Below, in pieces: positions 31,390 to 40,222 of a stretch of 64,000 bases of DNA. Each line of letters starts with the position of its first letter. Within the stretch, counting starts at the first letter, position 1. Under the pieces are notes generated by a model that searched no databases, had not been told where the DNA came from, and saw nothing but the letters and a program-made list of their open reading frames with translations. The DNA comes from Treponema sp. (GTDB lineage: Bacteria; Spirochaetota; Spirochaetia; Treponematales; Treponemataceae), in the NCBI GenBank assembly GCA_024699235.1, contig JAILPY010000006.1, positions 1 through 64,000 of the forward strand, read 5' to 3'. A program made the position numbers and the translations under genes.

Positions 31390-33096
31390 ATGAAAATACT
31401 TCTTGTTTCTGTAAATGCAAGTTACATGCACACAAATATAGCTATCAGAGATTTGAAAAACTATGCAGATAAATATTTCGAAAACAAGGCTCATGCCCCG
31501 AAAATAGAGCTTGCAGAATATACAATCAATCAACCCATAGGAGAAGTTTTAAGAGGGATAGCATTCACAAATGCAGATTGGATTCAATTTTCTACTTACA
31601 TTTGGAATGCTGAATATGTGTCTAAGCTTCTGCCAGAAATCAAGAAAGTTCTTCCAAACTGCATTCTGGGAGCAGGAGGTCCTGAATATGGCTATGGTGC
31701 AAAAAAATATCTAAACAATATAAGCGATTTGGATTTTATCGTATTTGGTGAAGGAGAATTAACCTTTGCCGATATGATAGAAAAAAGCCAGGCTGATGCA
31801 AAAAACCTTTTACCTAAGCTAAAGGACATCAAAGGTCTTTATTATAGAGATGGAGAAAATAATGTAGCATTCACAGGAAACAGGGACTTTATAGAAAATC
31901 TTGATGACATTCCCTTTCCCTATCCTGAAATAAGCAGCGGACAAGCAGACCCAGACCACAAAATATACTACTATGAATCAAGCAGAGGCTGTCCTTTTAG
32001 CTGTGCCTATTGCCTTTCTTCCGTTGATAAAAGAGTAAGGTTTAAGAGCCTAGAGCGCACCTGCCAAGAGCTTCAAATCTTCCTTGATAACAAGATAAAG
32101 CTAGTCAAATTCGTAGACCGCACCTACAACCTCGATGAAAATCGCTATATCGACATATGGCAATATATCCTAAATCACCATAATGGCAAAACAATGTTTC
32201 ACTTTGAAATAGAAGCTGAATACCTATCAGAAAAAGCCCTGGATTTCCTCCAGAATATTCCTCAGGGCGTAATGCAATTTGAAATGGGAGTCCAGTCTGC
32301 CAACAAAAAAACACTGGCTGCCATAAATCGCTCCACAAATGTAGAAGACCTTGCCAGAAAGATAAAGCGCATTCCACGCACAATACACCAGCACCTTGAT
32401 TTAATCGCAGGACTTCCCTATGAAGATTTACAAAGCTTTGGAAAAAGCTATGATTTTGTTATGGAACTCCGCCCAGATGCCTTGCAGTTAGGCTTCCTCA
32501 AGGTATTAAACGGAACATCTATGGAAAAGTATGCTTCTGAAAATGGCTGGAAGTGGATGGATAGCCCAGTCTATGAAACATTTTCAACTCCATACATGAC
32601 TTTTTCTGACATAGCTTTCTTGAAAGATATAGAAATCCTTACTGATGCATATTGGAATAAGGGCACTTTTTCCTACACAACGAAATATATATTCAGGAAA
32701 ACAAGTCCATGGAACTTTTTCTGTGGAATACTCGAATATGCAAGGACTATCAATGCATTTTCACAGGCAAGAAAAGAAGCCTATTGGTATCAGCTCCTTT
32801 ATGATTTTACGAAAGATGAAAGAGAGTCTATCGACAAAACTCTTGATAGAAATCTTATATATGATTTACTCCGCTATGATTTTGTAAGAGCAGGGAAAAA
32901 GGGAAACTTTCCTAGCTGGTATAAGCATAATTATGACAAAGACAAGCACAGAAAACTGCTCGATGAAAATGGAATGCTTGAAAACTCAAGGATAGGTTTT
33001 TCTATATCTGAGTTTGAAGAGTTTGATTATGACGTTTTGGCAGAAAAGCCTGAAGAAAAGAAAGAACACACAGAGCTTCTGATAAAATATAAGTAA
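31390..33096 (+). CDS. B12-binding domain / radical SAM protein
   Basis: MKILLVSVNASYMHTNIAIRDL; radical SAM motif YESSRGCPFSCAYCLSS. Confidence 0.92.
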   Translation: MKILLVSVNASYMHTNIAIRDLKNYADKYFENKAHAPKIELAEYTINQPIGEVLRGIAFTNADWIQFSTYIWNAEYVSKLLPEIKKVLPNCILGAGGPEYGYGAKKYLNNISDLDFIVFGEGELTFADMIEKSQADAKNLLPKLKDIKGLYYRDGENNVAFTGNRDFIENLDDIPFPYPEISSGQADPDHKIYYYESSRGCPFSCAYCLSSVDKRVRFKSLERTCQELQIFLDNKIKLVKFVDRTYNLDENRYIDIWQYILNHHNGKTMFHFEIEAEYLSEKALDFLQNIPQGVMQFEMGVQSANKKTLAAINRSTNVEDLARKIKRIPRTIHQHLDLIAGLPYEDLQSFGKSYDFVMELRPDALQLGFLKVLNGTSMEKYASENGWKWMDSPVYETFSTPYMTFSDIAFLKDIEILTDAYWNKGTFSYTTKYIFRKTSPWNFFCGILEYARTINAFSQARKEAYWYQLLYDFTKDERESIDKTLDRNLIYDLLRYDFVRAGKKGNFPSWYKHNYDKDKHRKLLDENGMLENSRIGFSISEFEEFDYDVLAEKPEEKKEHTELLIKYK

Positions 33097-33204
33097 GAAT
33101 ACAGGACCAAGCGTATAAAATTATATCGCAAAAATAATAAAAATTTGCTTTACAGCAGCAAGCTAATTGTTATATTCTGTATGTGGACAGACAGGAGGCA
33201 TTAT

Positions 33205-33414
33205 ATGACAAAGACAAAAGATATAGTATGGGACTTCGACATTGATGGCGCTCCCGACATTGTTGGCACTCTTGTAGCGGGCGTTTATGACGATGGCAGA
33301 AAAGCCATCAGATACGCTTCACACATCCACGGCAAATGGGAAGATTTTGGTGAAACGTATGAGCCGTTCACTGATTTCATGCCGAAGGCATGGATTGAAG
33401 AAGGGTATATTTAG
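33205..33414 (+). CDS. small hypothetical protein, module A of a TAG-separated tandem pair
   Basis: SD AGGAGG 10 nt before ATG 33205; MTKTKDIVWDFDIDGAPDIVGTLVAGVYDDGRKAIRYASHIHGKWEDFGETYEPFTDFMPKAWIEEGYI then TAG. Confidence 0.6.
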   Translation: MTKTKDIVWDFDIDGAPDIVGTLVAGVYDDGRKAIRYASHIHGKWEDFGETYEPFTDFMPKAWIEEGYI

Positions 33415-33666
33415 CCTGTTGTTGAAGACGTTCAAGAGAAAAGCGAAAGCACTCAGACAGTGAAGGCCGTCTGGAATTTCGACATGGAAGAAGCAAAGGA
33501 TAAAGGCGTAGTATATCAATGGGGCGTCAACTTTGATGGTTCCAGAGGGCTTGGCTATGCGTACTGGGACGGAGAAGATTGGATTGACCCAAAGTATAAA
33601 AACACTGCACCATTGTTCACGCCTAAAGCGTGGCTTACGTTCGATTCAATAATGCCAAAGTTTTAG
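33415..33666 (+). other. in-frame continuation after TAG, homologous module B ending in a second TAG
   Basis: Same frame: PVVEDVQEKSESTQTVKAVWNFDMEEAKDKGVVYQWGVNFDGSRGLGYAYWDGEDWIDPKYKNTAPLFTPKAWLTFDSIMPKF then TAG. No convincing SD for an independent start. Confidence 0.55.
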
Positions 33667-33679
33667 GAGGTCGTCCAGA

Positions 33680-33712
33680 ATGAAGTTGAGCCAATTCAAA
33701 GAAGAACTTTAA
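33680..33712 (+). pseudogene. possible truncated 5' end of a following gene
   Basis: AGGAGG (33665-33670) then ATG 33680: MKLSQFKEEL followed by TAA, with operon-like spacing. Confidence 0.35.
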
Positions 33713-33721
33713 TTTCCTTAC

Positions 33722-34657
33722 TCAATAAATTTTAGGCGTATACTTATCAAGATAATCTTTTACTTCCTTTATGTAACACTCCCCTATTTTATTCAAATTA
33801 AAATTCTTTTTTGTAATATAACCAATTTCCATTACACGGTTAACAGCATCATCAGTTTCCTTGAATGGAACTACAATATAATCATCACCATTTAATTCCT
33901 CGCTTATGACACCACAGCAAAGCGTATAACCGTTTAATCCTCTCATTAAATTCAGCATAGTAGCCCTATCACAAGCCTTTATCGTACGGTTATACTCTTT
34001 ATCACTTAATATTTCTTCTGCATAATAATAAGAACTTTCATTTCCTTGCTCAAAAGAAAGGCAAGGATAATCTTGCAAATCATACAAGGATATTTCTGTC
34101 TTAACGGCCAGAGGATGCTCCTTCCATATATAAACATAAGCCTTGCAATCTTTCAAATGATGGAATTCAAGATTTTTTATTTTTAAATTCTGAGAGATTA
34201 TCTTTCTATTAAAATCACTCAAATATAATATACCTATTTCGCTTTTTAAGTTAGCAACATCATCAATTACATCTTTTGTCTTTGTTTCACGTATGGCAAA
34301 TTCATATTCATCGATGTTGAATTTCTTTACCATCTCAACAAAACTCTTTACCGCAAAAGAATAGTGCTGGGCAGAAACTCCAAATTTCTTTTTTAAAGTT
34401 CCATTTTCTCCATATTTTTCTAATAGCACCTGATAATTAAAAAATAATTCTCTGGCACTTGCAAGAAATTCTATGCCGTCGTTTGTAAGGGAAACTCCCC
34501 TGCCATTTCTGTTAAATATCTGAATTCCAAGTTCTACTTCTAACTCATGGACAGAAACCGTAAGCGATGGCTGAGAAATAAAAAGGCGTTCTGCAGCCTT
34601 GTTAAAAGAACCAGTATCTGCAATTCCAATTACATATTTTATTTGCTGTATTGTCAT
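33722..34657 (-). CDS. LysR-family transcriptional regulator
   Basis: N-terminal HTH: MTIQQIKYVIGIADTGSFNKAAERLFISQPSLTVSVHELEVELGIQIFNRNGRGVSLT. Confidence 0.95.
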   Translation of the reverse strand: MTIQQIKYVIGIADTGSFNKAAERLFISQPSLTVSVHELEVELGIQIFNRNGRGVSLTNDGIEFLASARELFFNYQVLLEKYGENGTLKKKFGVSAQHYSFAVKSFVEMVKKFNIDEYEFAIRETKTKDVIDDVANLKSEIGILYLSDFNRKIISQNLKIKNLEFHHLKDCKAYVYIWKEHPLAVKTEISLYDLQDYPCLSFEQGNESSYYYAEEILSDKEYNRTIKACDRATMLNLMRGLNGYTLCCGVISEELNGDDYIVVPFKETDDAVNRVMEIGYITKKNFNLNKIGECYIKEVKDYLDKYTPKIY

Positions 34658-34662
34658 TTAAT

Positions 34663-35505
34663 CTAAAGCACCACTTTCTGCCACAAGACAGAAATATCAT
34701 CCTCTCCAAGATCTTGACTTTCTACCTTATGCCTTATCTGCTCTGGAGTATAGACTGTTTCAGGATACAGAATTACAGCAGCAATATCTTTATCCTGAAG
34801 GAAATTATGTTCACCATAATCGGTATATCTTGTTGCACCAATGGAAATCAATATCTTTTTAGGGAAGCCGCATTCTGACAAATAGGCATGAATATTTTCT
34901 GCAGGTCCTTCATCCTTTTGATAATTTAATTTATCTATAAGCCAGGCAATTAATTTTTCATAAATGTAACTGTACTCACGAACAGCACTATCCTCACCAT
35001 AAGGCTCTGCCTTTCCATTCCTTACAAGAAAACTTGCAATCCTATAAGAATCCAATATTCCTTGCTTAGAAAAGTCATTTAGCATAATTGGATGGCCAGA
35101 AAATCCCTTTGTACACTCCCCCCAGTTTTTCTTTTCGCTGATTTTTCTTGAACCTTCTTTCCGTATTGAACAATCATTTGAAGCTCCAAAGCAAACTGGG
35201 ATCAAAGAACTTACAAAACCATCTTTCCACATTACGTCAAAAACAACAGCACATTCCGGTTCTATCTGTAATTTCTGCTCTCCTTTAGGAAAAATTATGG
35301 TATCGGAACTGAAAGGAAAAACATTTAAGAAAGCAGGTATGCTTTTTCCACCATTAGGAATATAAGTTGGGAAAAGGGCTTTTGGAGCTTTTGGTTCTAA
35401 AGTCTTTATTAGAGTAAAGTCTTTAGCTTCCCCCGCCTGTTCCAAATGACCTGTAAAATTGCCGGCAACTCCAAAACAAGGCATCTGTTGCATATTTAAA
35501 TTCAT
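34663..35505 (-). CDS. conserved hypothetical protein (possibly DUF5718 family)
   Basis: CFGVAGNFTGHLEQAGEAKDF...PKALFPTYIP; family name from memory, uncertain. Confidence 0.6.
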   Translation of the reverse strand: MNLNMQQMPCFGVAGNFTGHLEQAGEAKDFTLIKTLEPKAPKALFPTYIPNGGKSIPAFLNVFPFSSDTIIFPKGEQKLQIEPECAVVFDVMWKDGFVSSLIPVCFGASNDCSIRKEGSRKISEKKNWGECTKGFSGHPIMLNDFSKQGILDSYRIASFLVRNGKAEPYGEDSAVREYSYIYEKLIAWLIDKLNYQKDEGPAENIHAYLSECGFPKKILISIGATRYTDYGEHNFLQDKDIAAVILYPETVYTPEQIRHKVESQDLGEDDISVLWQKVVL

Positions 35506-36110
35506 GCTTCACTTCCAGCAGTTCTCATTAGAATATAACTTTCCAGCACGTCTGTTGTTTTTTCGATTCCAAGCAAACTGCTGTTTATAATCAAATCATA
35601 ATTGCTTGCATCACCCCATTTTCCCTTACAGTGATTATTATGATAAGTCATTCGCTTTACATCTTGCTTTTTCATTAAGGCAATAGCAGAATTTCTTGAA
35701 AGCTTATCAGTTTCCATGATACGGGAAATCTTGTCTTCTTCATCACTTATAACAAATATCGAAACCAACCCATCTGTTTCTTTTAAGACAGATTCTGCAC
35801 ATCGTCCTACAATAACAAAAGACTTTCCGTCCTTTGCCATTTCACGCAGGTAATTAAACTGAAGTTCTGCAACATTATCTTCCAAAGAAGAAGAGTAACC
35901 TCTTACAGTCCTATGAAACAAAACTCCTTTTGGACGTTCATCATATTTTTTTAGTTCACTGTTATCAAGATTTTTCTGATCTGCAATATGATCAAGGAGA
36001 TTGCTGTCATAATACGGTAATTCAAAACGAGCTGCAAGTTCTTTTGCAATTACGTGACCAGCACTACCAAACTGGCGTCCTACAGAAATAATCAATTGTT
36101 TTTTCATCAA
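35502..36110 (-). CDS. cytidylate kinase-like family protein
   Basis: KQLIISVGRQFGSAGHVIAKELAARFELPYYDSNLLDHIA; VIVGRCAESVL. Confidence 0.88.
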   Translation of the reverse strand: MMKKQLIISVGRQFGSAGHVIAKELAARFELPYYDSNLLDHIADQKNLDNSELKKYDERPKGVLFHRTVRGYSSSLEDNVAELQFNYLREMAKDGKSFVIVGRCAESVLKETDGLVSIFVISDEEDKISRIMETDKLSRNSAIALMKKQDVKRMTYHNNHCKGKWGDASNYDLIINSSLLGIEKTTDVLESYILMRTAGSEA

Positions 36111-36126
36111 TTAACTCCCGCCATTA

Positions 36127-37476
36127 TTAAAAATACCTTACATAAATAGTCATCATGGAAATTATCATGACTATAACAGTTGCAGGAACTGCATACTTAC
36201 AGTACTTGCCCCATCCTATCATATAGCCGTTTCTGGCGGCAACAGAAATTCCTACAACATTTGCAGACGCACCTATTGGAGTTGCACTGCCTCCAACATC
36301 AGTACCCATTGCAAGAGTCCATGAAAGGACTGACAAGTCTACTCCTTGCGAAGCGGACAATGCCTTTATTACGGGAATCATAGTTGCTGCAAATGGAATA
36401 TTGTCAACAAAAGCACTAGCAATTGCAGAAACCCAAAGTATGATTGCAATCATAACCTTTACGTTACCGTCACTAAGCTTTGCAATAAAAGATGCAATGA
36501 CCGTGAGGATGCCAGTCTGCTCAAGCCCTCCAACAACAACAAACAATCCTATAAAAAAGAGTATTGTTTTGTAATCAACCTTTTTAAGAAGTTCTACAGC
36601 ACTTTTTCCTGAAGAAAGCAATGTGACAAGGCCGATGCCAAGACCTATTGTTGCAACAGTCAAGCCGGTCTGGGCATGAGTTATAAGAAGCACTATAGCA
36701 ACTGCAAAAATAACAGAACTTATAACAAAGTCTTTTTTGCTTTCTATTGCACTCGCAGGCTGTGGATAAGAAGATTTTTCATCATCAGACTTCTGAACAA
36801 GCTGCTTATGGAAGCACAGGTAGAAAAAAACAATTACAAAGACCATGGACAGGACTGCTATAAGGCCTGTGTTATATACAAAATTGGCAAATGTATATCC
36901 AAGGGAGGTTCCTATGATTATATTAGGTGGGTCTCCACACATAGTTGCAGAACCACCTAAATTTGCACAGAAAATCTCAGAAAGAATAACGGGAACTGGA
37001 TTAAATTTTAAAAGTGAGGACAGTTCTACAGTAACAGCAGCAAGAAATAGAATTACTGTAATGCTGTCTATGAACATTGCCAGTACAAAAGACATGAGCA
37101 TGAATGTAATAAAAATAGGTACGGCCTTGTATTTTACAAACTTTGCAATAAGAAGGCATAGCCACCTGAAAAAGCCCGATTTGCCCATGCCTTCTACCAT
37201 TACCATCATGCCGGCAATGAATAAAATCGTTGCCCAGTTTATACCTGCAGAAGAAGATTCCCCTTCACTTCCTGCATACCAAAATGAAACTTTTGTAAAA
37301 TCAGCAAGTGCCAGAGTTTCCCATATAGCCGAAAAATTATGCATGCACAAGCCAAAAACAAGTACAAGCATAAGGAATCCGCAAGCTAAAGATACAATGT
37401 GACGTTCTATTTTTTCAGAAACTATAATACCAAACATGATAATAAAAATTATCAATGCCACGATTGAAGCTAACAT
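36127..37476 (-). CDS. SLC13/ArsB/NhaD-type ion transporter
   Basis: Polytopic membrane protein with GGSATMCGDPPNIIIGTSLGYTFANF and DVGGSATPIGASANVVGI repeats; ATG at 37476 preferred. Confidence 0.85.
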   Translation of the reverse strand: MLASIVALIIFIIMFGIIVSEKIERHIVSLACGFLMLVLVFGLCMHNFSAIWETLALADFTKVSFWYAGSEGESSSAGINWATILFIAGMMVMVEGMGKSGFFRWLCLLIAKFVKYKAVPIFITFMLMSFVLAMFIDSITVILFLAAVTVELSSLLKFNPVPVILSEIFCANLGGSATMCGDPPNIIIGTSLGYTFANFVYNTGLIAVLSMVFVIVFFYLCFHKQLVQKSDDEKSSYPQPASAIESKKDFVISSVIFAVAIVLLITHAQTGLTVATIGLGIGLVTLLSSGKSAVELLKKVDYKTILFFIGLFVVVGGLEQTGILTVIASFIAKLSDGNVKVMIAIILWVSAIASAFVDNIPFAATMIPVIKALSASQGVDLSVLSWTLAMGTDVGGSATPIGASANVVGISVAARNGYMIGWGKYCKYAVPATVIVMIISMMTIYVRYF

Positions 37477-37543
37477 GAGCCTAATAATATCACAACAGCA
37501 AATCATCTACAAGCAAGTTATTAAAGAAAACGTATAAATTAAA

Positions 37544-37578
37544 TTAACTTGACCTAACAGTTTATTAGAGTATATATT
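37544..37578 (+). promoter_or_regulatory. candidate mntP promoter with DtxR/MntR-like box over the -35
   Basis: TTAACTTGACCTAA (37544-37557) overlaps TTGACC (37549-37554), 18 nt, TATATT (37573-37578), 11 nt, ATG 37590. Confidence 0.5.
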
Positions 37579-37589
37579 GTAAATCTGTA

Positions 37590-38162
37590 ATGTCTTTTAT
37601 TGATTTATTTATACTTGCTGTGGGACTTTCTATGGATGCATTTGCCGTAAGCATCTGTAAAGGACTTGCTGCTAAAAAAGTAGGAATACCTCAAATGTGC
37701 TGTGCTGGATTATGGTTCGGAGGATTTCAGGCATTAATGCCTTTTATAGGCTGGCTTTTAGGCTCAAGATTCAGAACGTATATAGAAGACTTTGATCATT
37801 GGATAGCATTCATACTGCTTGCCATCATAGGAATAAACATGCTCAGAGAATCCTTTTCAGAAAAAAAAGAGGATCCTGTCAGTTCATCATTCAATATTAA
37901 GACAATGTTTTTAATGGCCGTTGCAACAAGCATTGATGCTCTTGCAGTTGGAATTACATTTGGACTATTGCTTAATTCATTTTCAAAAATAATTTCTGCA
38001 TGCATTTTCATATGCTCCGTAACATTCTGCTTTTCTGCAGCAGGAGTAAAAATTGGAAGCATTTTTGGAGCAGCCTACAAAAAGAAGGCTGAAATTTTAG
38101 GCGGCATTATACTGATTTTCTTAGGAATAAAAATTTTAATAGAACACCTGTTTTTTTCTTGA
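37590..38162 (+). CDS. mntP: manganese efflux pump MntP
   Basis: LAVGLSMDAFAVSICKGLA and AVATSIDALAVGITFGLL motifs, six TM segments. Confidence 0.93.
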   Translation: MSFIDLFILAVGLSMDAFAVSICKGLAAKKVGIPQMCCAGLWFGGFQALMPFIGWLLGSRFRTYIEDFDHWIAFILLAIIGINMLRESFSEKKEDPVSSSFNIKTMFLMAVATSIDALAVGITFGLLLNSFSKIISACIFICSVTFCFSAAGVKIGSIFGAAYKKKAEILGGIILIFLGIKILIEHLFFS

Positions 38163-38168
38163 TGTAAC

Positions 38169-39161
38169 TTACAATATCTTATAATCAGGACTGTCTTCTC
38201 CTGCAAAAATTTTTACTCGACACGGTTCAAGGCACGCATTTTCACAAAACTTAGCTATATCAGATGCATAGGGAGATAAAAGGTCATCAGGATTATAAGA
38301 CGTTTCTATAACGCACTCTTCGCCTTCTTCAACGACACGGGAAAAAGCGCCATTCAACCTAACAATATCAGTTACTGCAGAAAATAATGAAGATTTATGC
38401 TTTTCCTCATATTTTTCTTTTAAGAAAGCAAGCTGCATTTTTTCCATTTCAATATGAGGCATATCTTCAGGTACAAAATCAGTAATAAAAGAACAATTAT
38501 TACACTGCTGCCACTCATCGAAGTCAGCAAAAAAAGAAGACGGAGTTATCTTTAATGGCTTTATGACAGAATTAAACCAAGGAACTGCACGGCCACATGT
38601 ATAAAAGCTCCTGCAAGCAAATGCCATTCCACAAGAAAAATCTAAATCCTTAGAGGAATATATTCCTGTTCCCGAAGGCATTAAATTAAAAGCAAACTGA
38701 GGAAAATCTATATGATTCGGATATAAAGAAATTGCAAAATCAAGACGGTCTCTAAAAAGCTTAAAGGTATCTCCGTCTTGATTCCCCCATTCCATGTCGA
38801 AACCAAAGACCAGGCCCGCATTATTAAGAAGAGCAGCTTTATTTGCATAAAGTTTTTTGTCAAACAGCAGAACGGCTTTATCACCTTCTTTTTTTTCTTT
38901 TCCGGCAAACCTTATCTCTAAGGAACAATATATACGCTGAAGCGCAGAAACAATCTGACTGTCTAATATGGAAACGTCAACAGGAAGAGAAATAAACAGC
39001 CCAGGACATTTGGACTCAACGCACTCAACTAAAGCGAAAAGGAATTTCTTATCTGCTGCTAGGGAACGGTCATGTACAGAAAATTCTGTCACACCGTCCT
39101 TATACAGTTCTGGCAATTTAGAAAGAAGCTGAGATGTCGAAACAGAGATATCGCCTTTCAT
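38169..39161 (-). CDS. conserved hypothetical protein
   Basis: 330-aa ORF 2 nt downstream of asnA; Cys-rich segment CGMAFACRSFYTCGR...CNNCS. Confidence 0.65.
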   Translation of the reverse strand: MKGDISVSTSQLLSKLPELYKDGVTEFSVHDRSLAADKKFLFALVECVESKCPGLFISLPVDVSILDSQIVSALQRIYCSLEIRFAGKEKKEGDKAVLLFDKKLYANKAALLNNAGLVFGFDMEWGNQDGDTFKLFRDRLDFAISLYPNHIDFPQFAFNLMPSGTGIYSSKDLDFSCGMAFACRSFYTCGRAVPWFNSVIKPLKITPSSFFADFDEWQQCNNCSFITDFVPEDMPHIEMEKMQLAFLKEKYEEKHKSSLFSAVTDIVRLNGAFSRVVEEGEECVIETSYNPDDLLSPYASDIAKFCENACLEPCRVKIFAGEDSPDYKIL

Positions 39162-39163
39162 TC

Positions 39164-40201
39164 CTATAAAATATGGATTCCTGATTTTTCACACTTGTCC
39201 AGCATGTCATCAGGCCAAGTGCTTACCTGAATTTCTCCGATATGAGCCTTTCGTAAAAAATACATGCAAAGACGGCTTTGTCCAATGCCGCCTCCAAGAG
39301 TCTGACTCAGTTCACCAGAAAGAAGCTTTTTATGGAAGGAAAGATTTGCACGTTCTGGACAACCTCTTTCCTTTAGCTGTGCAGAAAGTGATTCAGGACT
39401 GACACGAATGCCCATAGAAGAAAGTTCCATAGCATTCTGAAGGACAGGATTCCATACAAGCAAGTCTCCATTTAATCCACAGTGACCGTCACCGCTTTCT
39501 GTAATCCAGTCGTCATAGTCAGGAGCCCGTCCATCATGAATTGAACCATCAGGCAACTTTCCTCCTATTCCGATAATAAAGACTGCACCATATTTTTTGC
39601 ATACTTCAAATTCCCTCTCCTTTGGAGTCTTGTCAGGATATTGTTTCTGCAAGTCATCACTATACAGGAATGTAATCTCATCAGGAAGGACAGGATTAAT
39701 TTCTTCATAGTTATCGTATATATAAAATTCTGTCTGCTTCAAGCATGCATAAATTTTTCTAACAATATTTTTCAGATAAGGAATTGTCCTGTCGTCAGAT
39801 TTTATGCACATTTCCCAGTCCCACTGGTCTACATATAGAGAATGAAGGTTATCAAGCTCTTCATCTGCACGGATTGCATTCATGTCAGTATAAATTCCAA
39901 ATCCAGGCTTAAGATTCATTTCTGAAACTTTAAGGCGCTTCCACTTTGCAAGAGAATGAACAATTTCAAGATTAGCTTCATTCATATCTTTTACAGGAAA
40001 ATGCACAGGACGTTCAACACCGTTCAAATCATCATTCAAGCCAAGTCCAGACTGCACAAAAAGAGGTGCCGTCACACGAGTAAGATTTAATGCAGTAGAA
40101 AGCGAAAGCTGAAAAAAATCCTTAATAAGAACAATAGCATGTTCTGTTTCTTTTTCATTCAAAAGCGGTTTATATCCACTTGGAACAAATAATTTAGACA
40201 T
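39164..40201 (-). CDS. asnA: aspartate--ammonia ligase
   Basis: SLSTALNLTRVTAPLFVQSGLGLNDDLNGVERPVHF; GDGHCGLNGDLLVWNPVL; TLGGGIGQSRLCMYFL. Confidence 0.95.
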   Translation of the reverse strand: MSKLFVPSGYKPLLNEKETEHAIVLIKDFFQLSLSTALNLTRVTAPLFVQSGLGLNDDLNGVERPVHFPVKDMNEANLEIVHSLAKWKRLKVSEMNLKPGFGIYTDMNAIRADEELDNLHSLYVDQWDWEMCIKSDDRTIPYLKNIVRKIYACLKQTEFYIYDNYEEINPVLPDEITFLYSDDLQKQYPDKTPKEREFEVCKKYGAVFIIGIGGKLPDGSIHDGRAPDYDDWITESGDGHCGLNGDLLVWNPVLQNAMELSSMGIRVSPESLSAQLKERGCPERANLSFHKKLLSGELSQTLGGGIGQSRLCMYFLRKAHIGEIQVSTWPDDMLDKCEKSGIHIL

Positions 40202-40222
40202 AAAAGTCCCCCTGTAAACATT

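Noticed and set aside
33664-33666. Second TAG as a recoded sense codon
   Set aside because: It overlaps an AGGAGG spaced properly before an ATG, so a genuine stop is the simpler reading; kept only as a secondary point in the cassette finding.
36180-37402. + strand ORFs (up to 185 aa) over the ion transporter
   Set aside because: Antisense to a clear membrane-transporter frame.
37501-37589. yybP-ykoY Mn riboswitch before mntP
   Set aside because: The promoter sits 11 nt before the ATG, leaving no room for an aptamer in the 5' UTR.
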